The position numbers and the translations under genes were made by a program. 64,000 nucleotides of DNA from Bradyrhizobiaceae bacterium Ga0074131. Its GTDB lineage: Bacteria; Pseudomonadota; Alphaproteobacteria; Rhizobiales; Xanthobacteraceae. The notes below the pieces were generated by a model. The model made no database searches. It worked only from the letters and a program-made list of their open reading frames with translations, and had not been told where the DNA came from. Positions within the stretch are counted from its first letter, which is position 1; each line of letters starts with the position of its first letter. The stretch spans positions 558,001 to 622,000 of the forward strand of contig LNEC01000019.1 in assembly GCA_001464035.1 (NCBI GenBank), in the 5' to 3' direction. Shown here one piece after another: positions 44,447 through 53,827 of the stretch.

Positions 44447-46564
44447 ATGCCGCATCCGCTCGACTCGTTCTTCGCGCCCGACAGCATCGCACTGATCGGG
44501 GCGTCGCGCGACCTGGAGAAGATCCCGGGGCGGCTCTTGTCCATGCTGCGCAAGAATGCGTATCCGGGCAAGATCTATCCGGTCAATCCCAATTACGGCG
44601 ATATCGACGGGTTGAAATGCTTTCCCTCGATCTCGGCCGTCGGCCAACCCATCGATCTCGCGATCGTCATCATCCCGGCCCGCGCCGTGCTCGGCGCGCT
44701 CGAGCAATGCGCCGCTGTCGGCGTGAAGAACGCCGTCATCATCTCCTCGGGATTCGCGGAGGAGGGCGGCGATAGCGCCGCCATGCAGGACGCCATTGTC
44801 GCACTGGCAAAGCGCACCGGGATGCGGATTTCCGGTCCCAACGCGGAGGGATTCCTGAGTGAGGTGCAGAAGGTCGCGGCGACCTTCAGCCCAACCGTCG
44901 ACGTCAAGCCCGGCCATGTGCCACTGGTCGCGACTAAGCGCCGAGCAGCCATCGTTGCGCAATCGGGCGGCATCGGCTTTGCCATCAAGCATCGCGCGAA
45001 AGCGCTTGGGGTGGCGATCAGCTATTGCGTCAGCGCCGGCAACGAGTCTGATCTGGGCGCCGGCGAGTTCCTGGATTACATGGTGCAGGATGCCTCCACC
45101 GACGTGATCCTGCTGTTCATCGAGGGCATCCGCGACGTCGACAAGTTCCTGGTTGCTGCCCAACGCGCAGCGGATATCGGGAAACCCGTCATCGTGACAA
45201 AAGTCGGCCGCTCCGGCGCCGGCGAGCGCGCCGCCGCCTCCCATACCGCCAGCATGGCCGGCTGGTCCGCGGCCTACGACGCGGCCTTTGCAAAATACGG
45301 CTTTATCGTTTCCAACGATCTCGACGAGGCCGTCGCCATCGCCGCCTTGCTGACCACCAACCCGCTGCCGAAAGGCGACCGCGTCGCCGTGGTCACGGTG
45401 TCGGGCGGCGCCGGAATCTGGGCCGCGGACATCGTCGCGCTGCAGGGGATGCAGGTGCCGGAATTGTCGCCCGCGATTCAGGCGGAAATCAAGCAACTGT
45501 TGCCGTCCTATGGCGCCGCCGGCAATCCGATCGACGTCACCGCGCAGGGCGTGCATTCCGGCGGTCTGCAGAAGAGCATCGACCTGCTCAGCGTGTCCGA
45601 CGAGGTCGACGCCATCCTGGTGGTGCTGTCGCTGTCGAGCGACACGCGAATGCCGTTCAAGCAGGCCGAACTGAAGCCGGTGCTGTCGGCGCAGCACAAG
45701 CCGATCGTGTTCTATTCCTACACGCTCCCGTCGGCCTTCGCGCGCAGCGAACTCGCGGCGTCCGGCGCTGTGGTGCTGTCGGGACTGACGCATGCCGGCG
45801 TCGCGATGCGGCGGATGGTCGAGCGCGCCCGATTCAAACTCGCGCCCAAGGCCGACGCGGCGGCGGCGTCACCGCAGTGCGATCTCTCGATGCACCTGGC
45901 CTCCGCAACGTTGTCGGAATTCGACAGCAAGGCACTGCTGCGGGAGGCCGGCATCGCCGTACCGGACGAGGTGCTGGTCACGGAGAAGGTCGGGCTCGAT
46001 GCCGCGATCGCCCGGTCGGGCTTTCCGCTCGTGATGAAGATCCAATCGCGCGACATCCCGCACAAGAGCGAAATCGGTGGTGTGCGCGTCGGAATCGCCA
46101 CCAAGGGCGAGGCGTTCCTGGCCTATGAGGCGTTGCTGGCCAATGCGCGGCGGCACCGTCCGGATGCCGATATCCAGGGCGTGCTGGTCGGCCCGATGGC
46201 GAGCAAGGGCGTCGAAATCATCGTCGGCACCCTGCTGGACGCAACCTTCGGTCCGATGATCATGGTCGGACTCGGCGGTATCATCACGGAGTTGTTCCGC
46301 GACGTGGTCTACCGTCCCGCGCCGGTAAGCGCGGCGGAAGCTACCGCGATGCTGGCGGAGCTCCAGGCCGCACCGTTGCTCAACGGGTTTCGTGGAGCTG
46401 CGAAGGCCGACGTTGCGGCGCTGTCGCGGTTGATCGCGCAGGTCTCGGTGCTGGCGGCGCAGCACGCCGAAGAGATTTCGGAGATCGAACTCAATCCGGT
46501 GCTGGTGCATCCGGAGGGGCAGGGCGTGACGATCGTGGATGCGCTGGTGGTGAGAAAGAAGTAG
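44447..46564 (+). CDS. ADP-forming acyl-CoA synthetase (fused alpha-beta)
   Basis: The product is 705 residues. The N-terminal CoA-binding domain (LIGASRDLEKIPGRL), two succinyl-CoA-ligase-like domains with the phospho-histidine loop SHTASMAG near 265, and a C-terminal ATP-grasp (LVMKIQSRDIPHKSEIGGV, ELNPVLVHP) match NDP-forming acetate/acyl-CoA synthetases. It interconverts a carboxylate and its CoA ester with ATP/ADP. Given adjacent enoyl-CoA hydratases and acyl-CoA dehydrogenases, the substrate is probably a medium or dicarboxylic acid, by inference. Confidence 0.9.
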   Translation: MPHPLDSFFAPDSIALIGASRDLEKIPGRLLSMLRKNAYPGKIYPVNPNYGDIDGLKCFPSISAVGQPIDLAIVIIPARAVLGALEQCAAVGVKNAVIISSGFAEEGGDSAAMQDAIVALAKRTGMRISGPNAEGFLSEVQKVAATFSPTVDVKPGHVPLVATKRRAAIVAQSGGIGFAIKHRAKALGVAISYCVSAGNESDLGAGEFLDYMVQDASTDVILLFIEGIRDVDKFLVAAQRAADIGKPVIVTKVGRSGAGERAAASHTASMAGWSAAYDAAFAKYGFIVSNDLDEAVAIAALLTTNPLPKGDRVAVVTVSGGAGIWAADIVALQGMQVPELSPAIQAEIKQLLPSYGAAGNPIDVTAQGVHSGGLQKSIDLLSVSDEVDAILVVLSLSSDTRMPFKQAELKPVLSAQHKPIVFYSYTLPSAFARSELAASGAVVLSGLTHAGVAMRRMVERARFKLAPKADAAAASPQCDLSMHLASATLSEFDSKALLREAGIAVPDEVLVTEKVGLDAAIARSGFPLVMKIQSRDIPHKSEIGGVRVGIATKGEAFLAYEALLANARRHRPDADIQGVLVGPMASKGVEIIVGTLLDATFGPMIMVGLGGIITELFRDVVYRPAPVSAAEATAMLAELQAAPLLNGFRGAAKADVAALSRLIAQVSVLAAQHAEEISEIELNPVLVHPEGQGVTIVDALVVRKK

Positions 46565-46618
46565 TTGATGTTCCCGCTTTAGCAGGGCGACGCGAAGTTA
46601 ACCGAGGCATGGTGCGCG

Positions 46619-46655
46619 CGCTCTCCCGCTTGCGGGGCCCGCAAGCGGGAGAGCG
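46619..46655. terminator. perfect 18-bp-arm palindrome between convergent genes
   Basis: CGCTCTCCCGCTTGCGGG at 46619-46636 and its exact inverse at 46638-46655 flank a single G. It lies between the stops of the acyl-CoA synthetase (46564) and enoyl-CoA hydratase (46663) genes. The perfect symmetry gives the same hairpin on both strands, suitable as a bidirectional transcription end. Confidence 0.7.
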
Positions 46656-46662
46656 AAGAACC

Positions 46663-47481
46663 TCACCGCCCCCTGAAATTCGCGACGCGGCGTTCGGCGG
46701 TGGCCTTGACGCCTTCCTTGAAATCCTCGGTGGCGCGCAGGCGAGACTGTTCGGCGAGTTCGTGGTTGGTGGCGGCGAGCACGCGGTCGGCGAGGCCGGC
46801 GCGCATGGTGGCGCGGGTCGAGAGCAGGCCGAGCGGCGAGCATTCGGCGATCTCGGCGGCGAGCTTCATGGCTTCCGCGCGAACTTGGTCCTGCGGCACG
46901 CACACATTGGCGAGGCCCATCCTTGTGGCTTCCTCGCCCGTGACGCGGCGGCTGGTGTAGAAGATTAGTTCCGCGTTGTTCCTGCCGACCAGTTCGGGAA
47001 GCGTCGCGGTCAGCCCGAAGCCCGGATGGAATCCGAGTTTGGTAAAGTTGGCGGAGAAGCGCGCTTCGGGGCAGGTGACGCGGAAATCCGCGGAGACTGC
47101 GAGGCCGAGGCCGCCGCCGATCGCCGCACCCTGCACGGCGGCAACGATCGGTTTTTTGGCGCGGAAGATGCGCACCGCGTGCAGATAAAGACTGTTGATC
47201 GAACCGAGGCTGTCGGCGGGATCGCCTTTGGCCTCGGCCCTGGCCTCGGCCGCCTCCTGCGCCTGCCGCGCCGGATCGTTGAAATTGGCGCCGGCGCAGA
47301 ACGCCTTGCCTTGCGCGGCGAGCACCGAAGCGCGGATCTCGATATCGTTGTCGAAATCCTCCAGCGCGTCGGCGATCTGGTTGATCAGGGAGATGTCGAA
47401 GAAGTTCAGCGGCGGCCGCTGGATTTCGATGAGGCCGACGTGGCCGTGCTTCTCGACGCCGATATCCGTGAATTTTGTCAT
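46663..47481 (-). CDS. enoyl-CoA hydratase/isomerase family protein
   Basis: The product is 272 residues of the crotonase family. FCAGANFNDPA and GAAIGGGLGLAVSADFR are the oxyanion-hole segments; LGFHPGFGLTATLPELVG is conserved. A longer than usual insertion, rich in Ala/Glu, is at about 70-90. It lies upstream of two acyl-CoA dehydrogenase genes that read in the same direction towards it, so all three may act in one beta-oxidation-like sequence. Confidence 0.85.
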   Translation of the reverse strand: MTKFTDIGVEKHGHVGLIEIQRPPLNFFDISLINQIADALEDFDNDIEIRASVLAAQGKAFCAGANFNDPARQAQEAAEARAEAKGDPADSLGSINSLYLHAVRIFRAKKPIVAAVQGAAIGGGLGLAVSADFRVTCPEARFSANFTKLGFHPGFGLTATLPELVGRNNAELIFYTSRRVTGEEATRMGLANVCVPQDQVRAEAMKLAAEIAECSPLGLLSTRATMRAGLADRVLAATNHELAEQSRLRATEDFKEGVKATAERRVANFRGR

Positions 47482-47530
47482 TTCATGATCTCCGGGATGA
47501 ATGAAAGTCTTGCAACGAAGAAAGTGCGCC

Positions 47531-47634
47531 CCCCTCTCCCATGCGGAGAGGGCTGGGGTGAGGGCGCACGGTCTATCAATAGTCCGTAATCCCTCACCCG
47601 GCGCTTCGCGCCGACCTCTCCCGAAGGGAGAGGT
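47531..47634. repeat. cluster of CTCTCCC-type palindromes
   Basis: CCTCTCCCATGCGGAGAGG near 47533 and a second element containing CCGACCTCTCCCGAAGGGAG near 47611 lie between the enoyl-CoA hydratase start and the acyl-CoA dehydrogenase stop. GGCGCTTCGCGCC at 47600-47612 adds a small stem. Confidence 0.7.
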
Positions 47635-47649
47635 GAAGAAAAGCTTCGC

Positions 47650-48810
47650 CTAGCGCAGTCCGAGCCCGCGCGCGATGATGCCGCGCAGCACTTCGGTGGT
47701 GCCGCCCTGGATGGTCAGCTTCGGCGCGGTCTTGATCGCGAACGACAATTGGTTCTCCAGCGTCTCGCGGTTGGTGGCGTTCTCCTCGACGAAGGCGGCG
47801 AGATCGCGCACCCGGTGCGGCAATTGCTGTTCCCATACGGTGCCGATGTCCTTGACGATGGAAGCTTCCACCACCGGCTCCTTGCCGGCCTGCAGCATGC
47901 CCGCCACCGACACCGACATTCGCCGCATGGTGTGCAATTGCGCCACCAGCCTTCCGATGCCCTCGGCGCTGCGGGTATCCGGGTTGTTGCCGACCGCGCG
48001 AACCAGTTCGGTCAGCACATAATAGGTTTCCAGAAAGCGTTCCGGCCCCGAGCGCTCATAGGCGAGTTCGCTGGTCGCCTGCTTCCAGGCGCCGTCGATT
48101 TCGCCGAGCATATGATCGTCCGGTACGAAATAGTCGGTGAAAACCACCTCGTTGAATTCGTACTGGCCGGTGATCTGGCCGATCGGATTCACCTGGATGC
48201 CCGGCTGCTTCATCTTGACCAGGAACTGGGTCAGGCCGTGGCGGCGGTTTTCCTTGGTCGGCGGCGACGTGCGGAAGATCGCGATCATGTAGTCGGCGAT
48301 ATGCGCCGACGAGGTCCAGATCTTGGTCCCGTTGATCAGAAAGCCGCCGTCGGTTTTGGTGGCCTTTGTCTTGGCGGCGAAAAGGTCGGAGCCGGAATTC
48401 GGCTCGCTCATGCCGATGGCAAAGCAGACCTCGCCGCGGCAGATCCGCGGCAGGATGTCCATCTTGACGTGCTCGGGCGCGTATTTCAGCAGCACAGGGC
48501 CGCTCTGGCGGTCGGCGACGAAGAAGCGGCGCGTGGGCGCATTGGCGACGCGCATTTCCTCGGTCACCACATAGCGCTCCAGGAAGGTGCGCTCGTGCCC
48601 GCCATATTTCTTCGGCCAGGTCATGCCGAGCCAGCCGCGCTCGCCGACCCGGCGGGAAAATTCCGGCGCGTCGGTGTCTTCGCGGTTGGGCTGGTGCGGA
48701 TCGAAGGTGCCGGCGGCGATTTCGTCGGCGAGGAAGGCGCGCACTTCCTTGCGTAAGCGCTCGCATTCGGGCGGCAGGCGGATCGGATCGAAACGGAGGG
48801 CTGCGGTCAT
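47650..48810 (-). CDS. acyl-CoA dehydrogenase
   Basis: The product is 386 residues. FAIGMSEPNSGSDLFAAKTK is the FAD/substrate segment, and the C-terminal GGTTEVLRGIIARGLGLR the cofactor-binding end. It lies 37 bp downstream of a second, more divergent acyl-CoA dehydrogenase gene. The pairing resembles heteromeric enzymes for bulky or dicarboxylic acyl-CoAs, such as PimC/PimD of pimelate or ChsE-type steroid dehydrogenases. Exact substrate unknown. Confidence 0.88.
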   Translation of the reverse strand: MTAALRFDPIRLPPECERLRKEVRAFLADEIAAGTFDPHQPNREDTDAPEFSRRVGERGWLGMTWPKKYGGHERTFLERYVVTEEMRVANAPTRRFFVADRQSGPVLLKYAPEHVKMDILPRICRGEVCFAIGMSEPNSGSDLFAAKTKATKTDGGFLINGTKIWTSSAHIADYMIAIFRTSPPTKENRRHGLTQFLVKMKQPGIQVNPIGQITGQYEFNEVVFTDYFVPDDHMLGEIDGAWKQATSELAYERSGPERFLETYYVLTELVRAVGNNPDTRSAEGIGRLVAQLHTMRRMSVSVAGMLQAGKEPVVEASIVKDIGTVWEQQLPHRVRDLAAFVEENATNRETLENQLSFAIKTAPKLTIQGGTTEVLRGIIARGLGLR

Positions 48811-48847
48811 GGCTTAAATTCTTTCGTGCAGGCGAGTTCGTCAGATG

Positions 48848-49912
48848 TCAGCGCGAGGCCACCAGCGGCCACAGCTCGTCGGCGCCGCGGGCCGCGACCA
48901 GTTTGCCGAGTTCGACCGCCCAGTAGCTCTCCGAGCCAAAGTCGTCGCGCCAGGCCAGCGCGCGCAGAGTGTAGCGGTGCAGGATGTGCTCGACCGTAAA
49001 ACCGATCGCGCCGTGCACCTGATGGGCGATCGCAGCACCTTTTTCGGCAGCTTCCGAGCAGCGGATTTTGGCCGATGCCGCTTCGAGAAAGAACGCATCG
49101 TCAAACGACGTGCCGTTGGCGATGGCATCCGCCGCCGAGGTCGCAGCCGCCAAGGCCGCTGCCGACTCGCCGGCGAGCTTTGCCAGATTGTGCTGCACCG
49201 CCTGGAACTTTGAAATCTTCTTCTCGAACGCTACGCGCTCGTTGGAATAGCGCACGCTGATGTCGAGCATCGATTCCAGCGCGCCGGCGATCTGCAAGGA
49301 CCGCGCCACGCCACCCATCAGCATCAGCGCGGTCTGGTCGAAACCTTTCGGCGCCGGCTTGATTTTGATGGGCGCAACGTTGGCGAACGTCAGGGTGTCG
49401 CTGGCGTCGCCGCCGAGGTTGAGGCCGGCCTCGATACGGACGGCGGCGGCATCGACCAGCGCGATCGACGGGCCATTGGCGCCGCCGGCAAGCACGGCGA
49501 TATGCTTTGCAACTTTGGCGAAGGGGACGCCGCGGGCGCGGCCCGACAGGGTGCCGTCGGCGTTGAGCGTGATGCGATCCCGGGGGCTTGCAGGCGCCAC
49601 CGTCATCTCGCCCTCGGGCGAGGCGATCTTCGCCTGCGCCAGCAGCCATCCCGCCAGCATGGTCTCGGCCAGCGGCACGGCCACGGCAAAACGCCCGGCG
49701 GCACTCAGCACCGAGAATCCTTCGGCAAGGCTGGCGCCGGAGCCACCCAGATCGTCGGGCACCCAGGCCAGCGGCAGGCCGGCTTCGGTCAGCGCCTGCC
49801 ACAGCGGCGCTTTCCAGCCGCCGTCGCTGTCGCTGTTGATGGTCTGGGCGTCGGCGAGGTCCGCGAAAATCTTCTCGGCGGTCTCGGCAACGATGTTCTC
49901 ACTCTCCGCCAC
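48848..49912 (-). CDS. divergent acyl-CoA dehydrogenase partner subunit
   Basis: The product is 354 residues from GTG 49912, chosen because GAGGAA precedes it; an ATG at 49999 adds unrelated residues. It has the acyl-CoA dehydrogenase fold: LGGSGASLAEGFSVLSAAGR early, RVAFEKKISKFQAVQHNLA and HQVHGAIGFTVEHILHRY late. The middle FAD segment (WxxS) is poorly conserved, typical of the non-catalytic member of an alpha-beta pair. It is upstream of the canonical dehydrogenase and probably forms a heteromer with it. Confidence 0.82.
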   Translation of the reverse strand: MAESENIVAETAEKIFADLADAQTINSDSDGGWKAPLWQALTEAGLPLAWVPDDLGGSGASLAEGFSVLSAAGRFAVAVPLAETMLAGWLLAQAKIASPEGEMTVAPASPRDRITLNADGTLSGRARGVPFAKVAKHIAVLAGGANGPSIALVDAAAVRIEAGLNLGGDASDTLTFANVAPIKIKPAPKGFDQTALMLMGGVARSLQIAGALESMLDISVRYSNERVAFEKKISKFQAVQHNLAKLAGESAAALAAATSAADAIANGTSFDDAFFLEAASAKIRCSEAAEKGAAIAHQVHGAIGFTVEHILHRYTLRALAWRDDFGSESYWAVELGKLVAARGADELWPLVASR

Positions 49913-50172
49913 GGCGTTCCTCGTTTTCAAGTTTTGATTTGACGCGTCGCGCCCGGCGGTCCGGCCCAAGCCTCGGGAGCATCTTTTCTTGCACGGCATG
50001 ATGAGGAAAAGCCACCGTTAAGACAAGCGGCTGTCTCCGCAGGGCCGCCTGCAGGCCCGGCATGCGGCAAGCCTGAATTCCGCCCAATGGAGTTTGGCGG
50101 ATTTGCGGGCCTTTGGCCGCGCGATATGTTAGATCGCGCCCAGCTTTTGAAAACCAGAAAGAGGATTTCGGG

Positions 50173-50955
50173 ATGTCGAAGGATGGTTTGTGCGCTGTCG
50201 TCACCGGTTCGGCGTCCGGTCTGGGAGCTGCGACCGCGGCAATTCTGGCCAAAGGCGGCGGGCGCATCGTGGTCAACTATTCCTCAAGCGCGAAGGAGGC
50301 CGAGGCCACCGCCGATCTCTGCCGCAGCGCTGGCGCCGACGTCGTGGTGGTGCAGGGCGACGTCGCGCGCGACGAGGATTGCAAGAAGATCGTCGCCGCC
50401 GCAGCACCATGGGGACGGATCGATGCGCTGATCAACAATGCCGGCATCACCAAGCACGTCCCGCATGCCGATCTCGACGGACTGTCGGCGGAGGACTTTC
50501 AGCGGCTGTTCGGCGTCAACACCATCGGCCCGTTCCAGATGATCCGCGCGGCGCGCAGCCTGCTGGAGGCCGGCGCCAAGACGTCGGGCCGGGCGTCGGC
50601 GGTCGTCAACATCTCGTCGGTCGCCGGCATCAGTGGCGTCGGCTCGTCGATTGCCTATGCCGCGAGCAAGGGCGCGCTCAACACCATCACCTATTCGCTG
50701 GCGCGCGCGCTGGCGCCGCTGATCCGCGTCAATACCGTGTGCCCCGGCTATATCGACACGCCCTGGTTCACCAAGGGCCGCGGCGAGGCCGGCGCCAAGG
50801 CGGTGCGGGACAGCGTGATCGCACGCGTGCCGCTCAAGGTCGCGTCATCGGCGGAAGATATCGCGTCGCTGGTGTGCTTCCTCGCGACGCCGGCGTCGAG
50901 CAACATGACGGGCGAATTGGTGCGGATGGATGCGGGCCTGCACCTGATTACCTGA
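50173..50955 (+). CDS. short-chain dehydrogenase/reductase
   Basis: The product is 260 residues. TGSASGLG is at 11-18, NNAG at 88-91, the catalytic S148, and Y162-x3-K166 (YAASK). The C-terminus TGELVRMDAGLHLIT is usual. It diverges from the acyl-CoA dehydrogenase pair and could serve as 3-hydroxyacyl-CoA or other alcohol dehydrogenase in the same route; that is inference. Confidence 0.85.
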   Translation: MSKDGLCAVVTGSASGLGAATAAILAKGGGRIVVNYSSSAKEAEATADLCRSAGADVVVVQGDVARDEDCKKIVAAAAPWGRIDALINNAGITKHVPHADLDGLSAEDFQRLFGVNTIGPFQMIRAARSLLEAGAKTSGRASAVVNISSVAGISGVGSSIAYAASKGALNTITYSLARALAPLIRVNTVCPGYIDTPWFTKGRGEAGAKAVRDSVIARVPLKVASSAEDIASLVCFLATPASSNMTGELVRMDAGLHLIT

Positions 50956-51069
50956 GATGGACAAATCAGGCGCATCTATCGGTTGCCCGGATCGGAAATC
51001 ACCCGGTGCGCCACCAGGCGGAATCGCAGACCAAATCTGCATGAACCAGAGCTGGACGAGGGCGGCGCG

Positions 51070-52116
51070 ATGACCGCAGAGCGAACGATCGGCATCGCCG
51101 GGGCCGGCAGCATCGGTTGCTTCGTCGGGGGCATGCTGGCGGTCGGAGGCCGCTGCGTCGCCTTGCTGGCGCGGCCACGCGTGATCGCTGGGATCGAAAG
51201 CAACGGGCTGCGGCTGACGAGTTTCGAGGGCGTCGACCGCAGGGTTGCGGCTGACCAGCTGACGTTGTCGGAGAATCCATCGATCTTTGGTGATGCCGGC
51301 GTGGTGCTGGTGACGGTCAAGAGCGCCGATACGGTTGAGATCGCCGACGTCATCGGCAGGTTTGCGCCGCATGACGCCGTCATCGTGTCCCTGCAGAACG
51401 GCGTCGGCAATGTCGACGTGCTGCGCGCGCGATTGCCGGGGCGGATCGTGCTGGGCGGCATGGTGCCGTTCAACGTAATTTCGGCAGGCCAAGGCCGGTT
51501 TCACCGCTCCACCTCGGGCGACATCGTCATCGAGGCGGACGGCGCCGCGACTGCGGAACGGCTTTCGGTGCCGGGGCTGAAGATTCGCGCCACGTCTGAT
51601 ATCGCCGGTGTGCAATGGGGCAAGCTGCTGCTCAATCTCAACAATGCGCTGAACGCGCTGGCCGGCCTGCCGCTGCGCCAGCAGCTGTCGCAGCGCGGCT
51701 GGCGCAGGCTGCTCGCCGACCAGATGGCGGAGGGGCTGGCGGCACTCGATGCGGAGGGCATCAGCCCGGTGTCGTCGACGCCGGTGCCGACCCGCTGGAT
51801 GCCGCATCTGCTGCGGCTGCCGGACCCGATTTTCAACCTGGTGCTGGGACGGACGATGAAGATCGATCCCGAGGCGCGCTCGTCGATGTGGGAAGATCTG
51901 CAGCGTGGCCGGGTCACCGAAATCGATTATCTGCAGGGCGTTATCATCGAAATCGGCGACCGGCACGGGCTGCAGGCGCCGCTGTCGCGCCGCATCGCCG
52001 CGCTGATCCGCAAGGCCGAGACCGCCGGCAAAGGGTCCCCGGGACTGACGCCGGAACGGGTCCGCGGCGAGGCCTCGCGTCGAGATGGCGATGATCGGCG
52101 CGAAACGTCGCGATGA
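51070..52116 (+). CDS. ketopantoate-reductase-like oxidoreductase
   Basis: The product is 348 residues with the 6-phosphogluconate-dehydrogenase-like fold. The NADP motif IGIAGAGSIGCFVGG is at about 7-21, and LLNLNNALNALAG and ARSSMWEDLQRGRVTEIDYL are characteristic of the ApbA/PanE family (the last has the conserved SM..D...G..TEID). Because it sits in a catabolic region and a second homologue is at 60.1 kb, it need not be the biosynthetic panE. Confidence 0.82.
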   Translation: MTAERTIGIAGAGSIGCFVGGMLAVGGRCVALLARPRVIAGIESNGLRLTSFEGVDRRVAADQLTLSENPSIFGDAGVVLVTVKSADTVEIADVIGRFAPHDAVIVSLQNGVGNVDVLRARLPGRIVLGGMVPFNVISAGQGRFHRSTSGDIVIEADGAATAERLSVPGLKIRATSDIAGVQWGKLLLNLNNALNALAGLPLRQQLSQRGWRRLLADQMAEGLAALDAEGISPVSSTPVPTRWMPHLLRLPDPIFNLVLGRTMKIDPEARSSMWEDLQRGRVTEIDYLQGVIIEIGDRHGLQAPLSRRIAALIRKAETAGKGSPGLTPERVRGEASRRDGDDRRETSR

Positions 52117-52154
52117 TGGCTTCGTCCGTCGAGACGTGCGCACGTGCGCGTTCG

Positions 52155-52778
52155 TCAGGATCGAGGATTTTCGCTGCGCTTGGCCTTGCCCGGCGACGGG
52201 TTGAACAGCTTCTTGATGTCCTTGATGCTGTCGGACAGCCGCGGCCATTCGCAGGAGAAGGAATCTTTCGCGCAAGTGGTGGCCCTGGTCCGCGACCTCA
52301 GGTCGCCAGACCTCGGGTCGCTGGTGGCGGCTGCCTGCTGCCTGGCCGGATTGGCCCGCGGCATCGGGATCTTTTCAATTCCAGTGTTGAGCGACGCCTG
52401 CTGCAACTGATGATGTTTGGCCGTGAACGCGGCAGCGATGGTCGAGCGCCGCTCCTCTTCCAGATAGGCGATGTAGTGCTCGTCGATGTTCTTCTGTTCT
52501 TCCGGTGTCGGGTTCGGCCCCGCGATGTCGAAGTGGCGGTTCTGCATGAAATCGAAATAGGTGTAGCCGCCGCCGGGCTTGCGCCGGCCGGCGAACTTCG
52601 AATGGCATTCGCCGAGCCGGGAGGCTTTCTCCTCCTTGGTCGCCGCCTTCTCGGCGATGTCGGCGCATGTCTCGAAATCGACCGGCTTGCTGCTCCACCA
52701 CTGCGCCGATGTGCGCTGCGGAGTCAGCGCGACACAGACCGCGAACGCAGCCGTCAGCCATGTACGTGATGCGATCAC
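52155..52778 (-). CDS. exported protein of unknown function
   Basis: The product is about 207 residues with a signal peptide (TWLTAAFAVCVALTPQRTSA, then QWW). The mature part includes ETCADIAEKAATKEEKASRL, a GGGYTYFDFMQNRHFDIAG block, and a basic, low-complexity C-terminus with several cysteines. Only GTG starts are available (52778 or 52826); 52778 places the signal correctly. It converges with the ketopantoate-reductase-like gene. No domain was recognised. Confidence 0.6.
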   Translation of the reverse strand: MIASRTWLTAAFAVCVALTPQRTSAQWWSSKPVDFETCADIAEKAATKEEKASRLGECHSKFAGRRKPGGGYTYFDFMQNRHFDIAGPNPTPEEQKNIDEHYIAYLEEERRSTIAAAFTAKHHQLQQASLNTGIEKIPMPRANPARQQAAATSDPRSGDLRSRTRATTCAKDSFSCEWPRLSDSIKDIKKLFNPSPGKAKRSENPRS

Positions 52779-53103
52779 GGACGAATTTTCCAAAGCACAA
52801 TCTTCAAGATCAGATCCCCGCGACACAATCTCTGCTGATTGTCGCCATTATTGACGCCCTTGTCACCCCGAAACCGGGCATTTTTCCGACGTTTAACACG
52901 GGCTTTCTCCTGTGGATAAATGCCGTGGCCTGCCGAACGGATTGAAATATCCCAAGGTCGACAAGGTGTTCGGTCCCTCCGACAAGGCCCGTCGACCGGG
53001 TCGGCATGGCGCCGGAAGGGAATACCCGTCGAGTTGGCTTGCTTCATGGAGAAAGCGCTGGTGCGACGTCACCGATCCCGCGCATGACGACGGCGAGCGG
53101 CAG
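52779..53103. other. gene-poor region
   Basis: Between the exported-protein gene and the relic at 53104 no convincing gene was seen. An open frame from 52912 continues into the relic, but its first two thirds look like random basic sequence. Confidence 0.45.
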
Positions 53104-53205
53104 ATGAACCTGCTGCTCGCCGACGGCAAGGACTTCGGCCCCTTCTCCGCCAAACAGGTCAGCATCTGGGGCAAGGTCGTGCGCGAGAACGGTATCAAGG
53201 CGTAG
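53104..53205 (+). pseudogene. possible C-terminal relic of a TctC/Bug-type binding protein
   Basis: The last 33 residues before a stop end in IWGKVVRENGIKA, which resembles the conserved C-terminus of tripartite tricarboxylate (TctC/Bug) binding proteins (…WGKVVKxAGIK). The upstream sequence in the frame does not resemble the rest of that family. A decayed fragment is likely; recognition rests on about a dozen residues. Confidence 0.35.
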
Positions 53206-53381
53206 AGCCTTGCCGGTTGACTGAACCGGAACCGGCTCTGTTGCTCGTGACACCGTTGGGCAGCTAGCGAGCGTGGTCTGCTGGCTCGCCGAGCGGTGCA
53301 CCGGTCCATGTCGCCACGTGATCGCTCCGATCAGGATGAGAGGATCAATCAGGCCGGCTTCGCCCCGTTCATCATCGGCCG

Positions 53382-53663
53382 TCAGTAGCCGTCCCGAAAT
53401 TCGCCAAACAGCCGATCGAGCAAGGATGGCTCGAGTTGCACCCAGCGACCCGGCGCGCCCGTCCTCAGATCCTGAACATATTGTGGGGGCGAGGGCAGAT
53501 AGTAGACGGGCGGTACATAAGGTACATAAGCGGGCCGGACATAGGTTTCGGCTGGTGCGCCATAGCCACGCGGTTCCCGGTACCCCGCGCGATAATCGGC
53601 AGCCAAGGCGCAAGGTGAAGCAAGCATCGCTGCGGCGATGACCAGAGCCTTGAATATACGCAT
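53382..53663 (-). CDS. small exported Tyr/Pro-rich protein
   Basis: The product is 93 residues. The signal peptide is MRIFKALVIAAAMLASPCAL, cleaved after ALAA. The mature part is rich in Tyr, Pro and Val (YVRPAYVPYVPPVYYLPSPP). The C-terminus WVQLEPSLLDRLFGEF may be a short helix. GAGG precedes the ATG at 53663; longer readings lack the signal. Function is unknown; a cell-envelope role is plausible. Confidence 0.6.
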   Translation of the reverse strand: MRIFKALVIAAAMLASPCALAADYRAGYREPRGYGAPAETYVRPAYVPYVPPVYYLPSPPQYVQDLRTGAPGRWVQLEPSLLDRLFGEFRDGY

Positions 53664-53827
53664 GACGACCTCGAATTGCTGACGCGGTACGGAACGCTTG
53701 CCGCGCAACGCTAGGCGAGAAAGGTTAAGGAGCGATTCACCATGCTCTGGCATTCCGCAATGTGTCCGGTGGCAGGCGATGAATCCGCGCGCGATCGTCG
53801 AAGCCAAACGGCAATCAGCGGAACCCG

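Noticed and set aside
52912..53205. A 97-codon gene starting with GTG
   Set aside because: Only the last 33 codons resemble a known family; the first part looks non-coding, so it is reported as a relic only.
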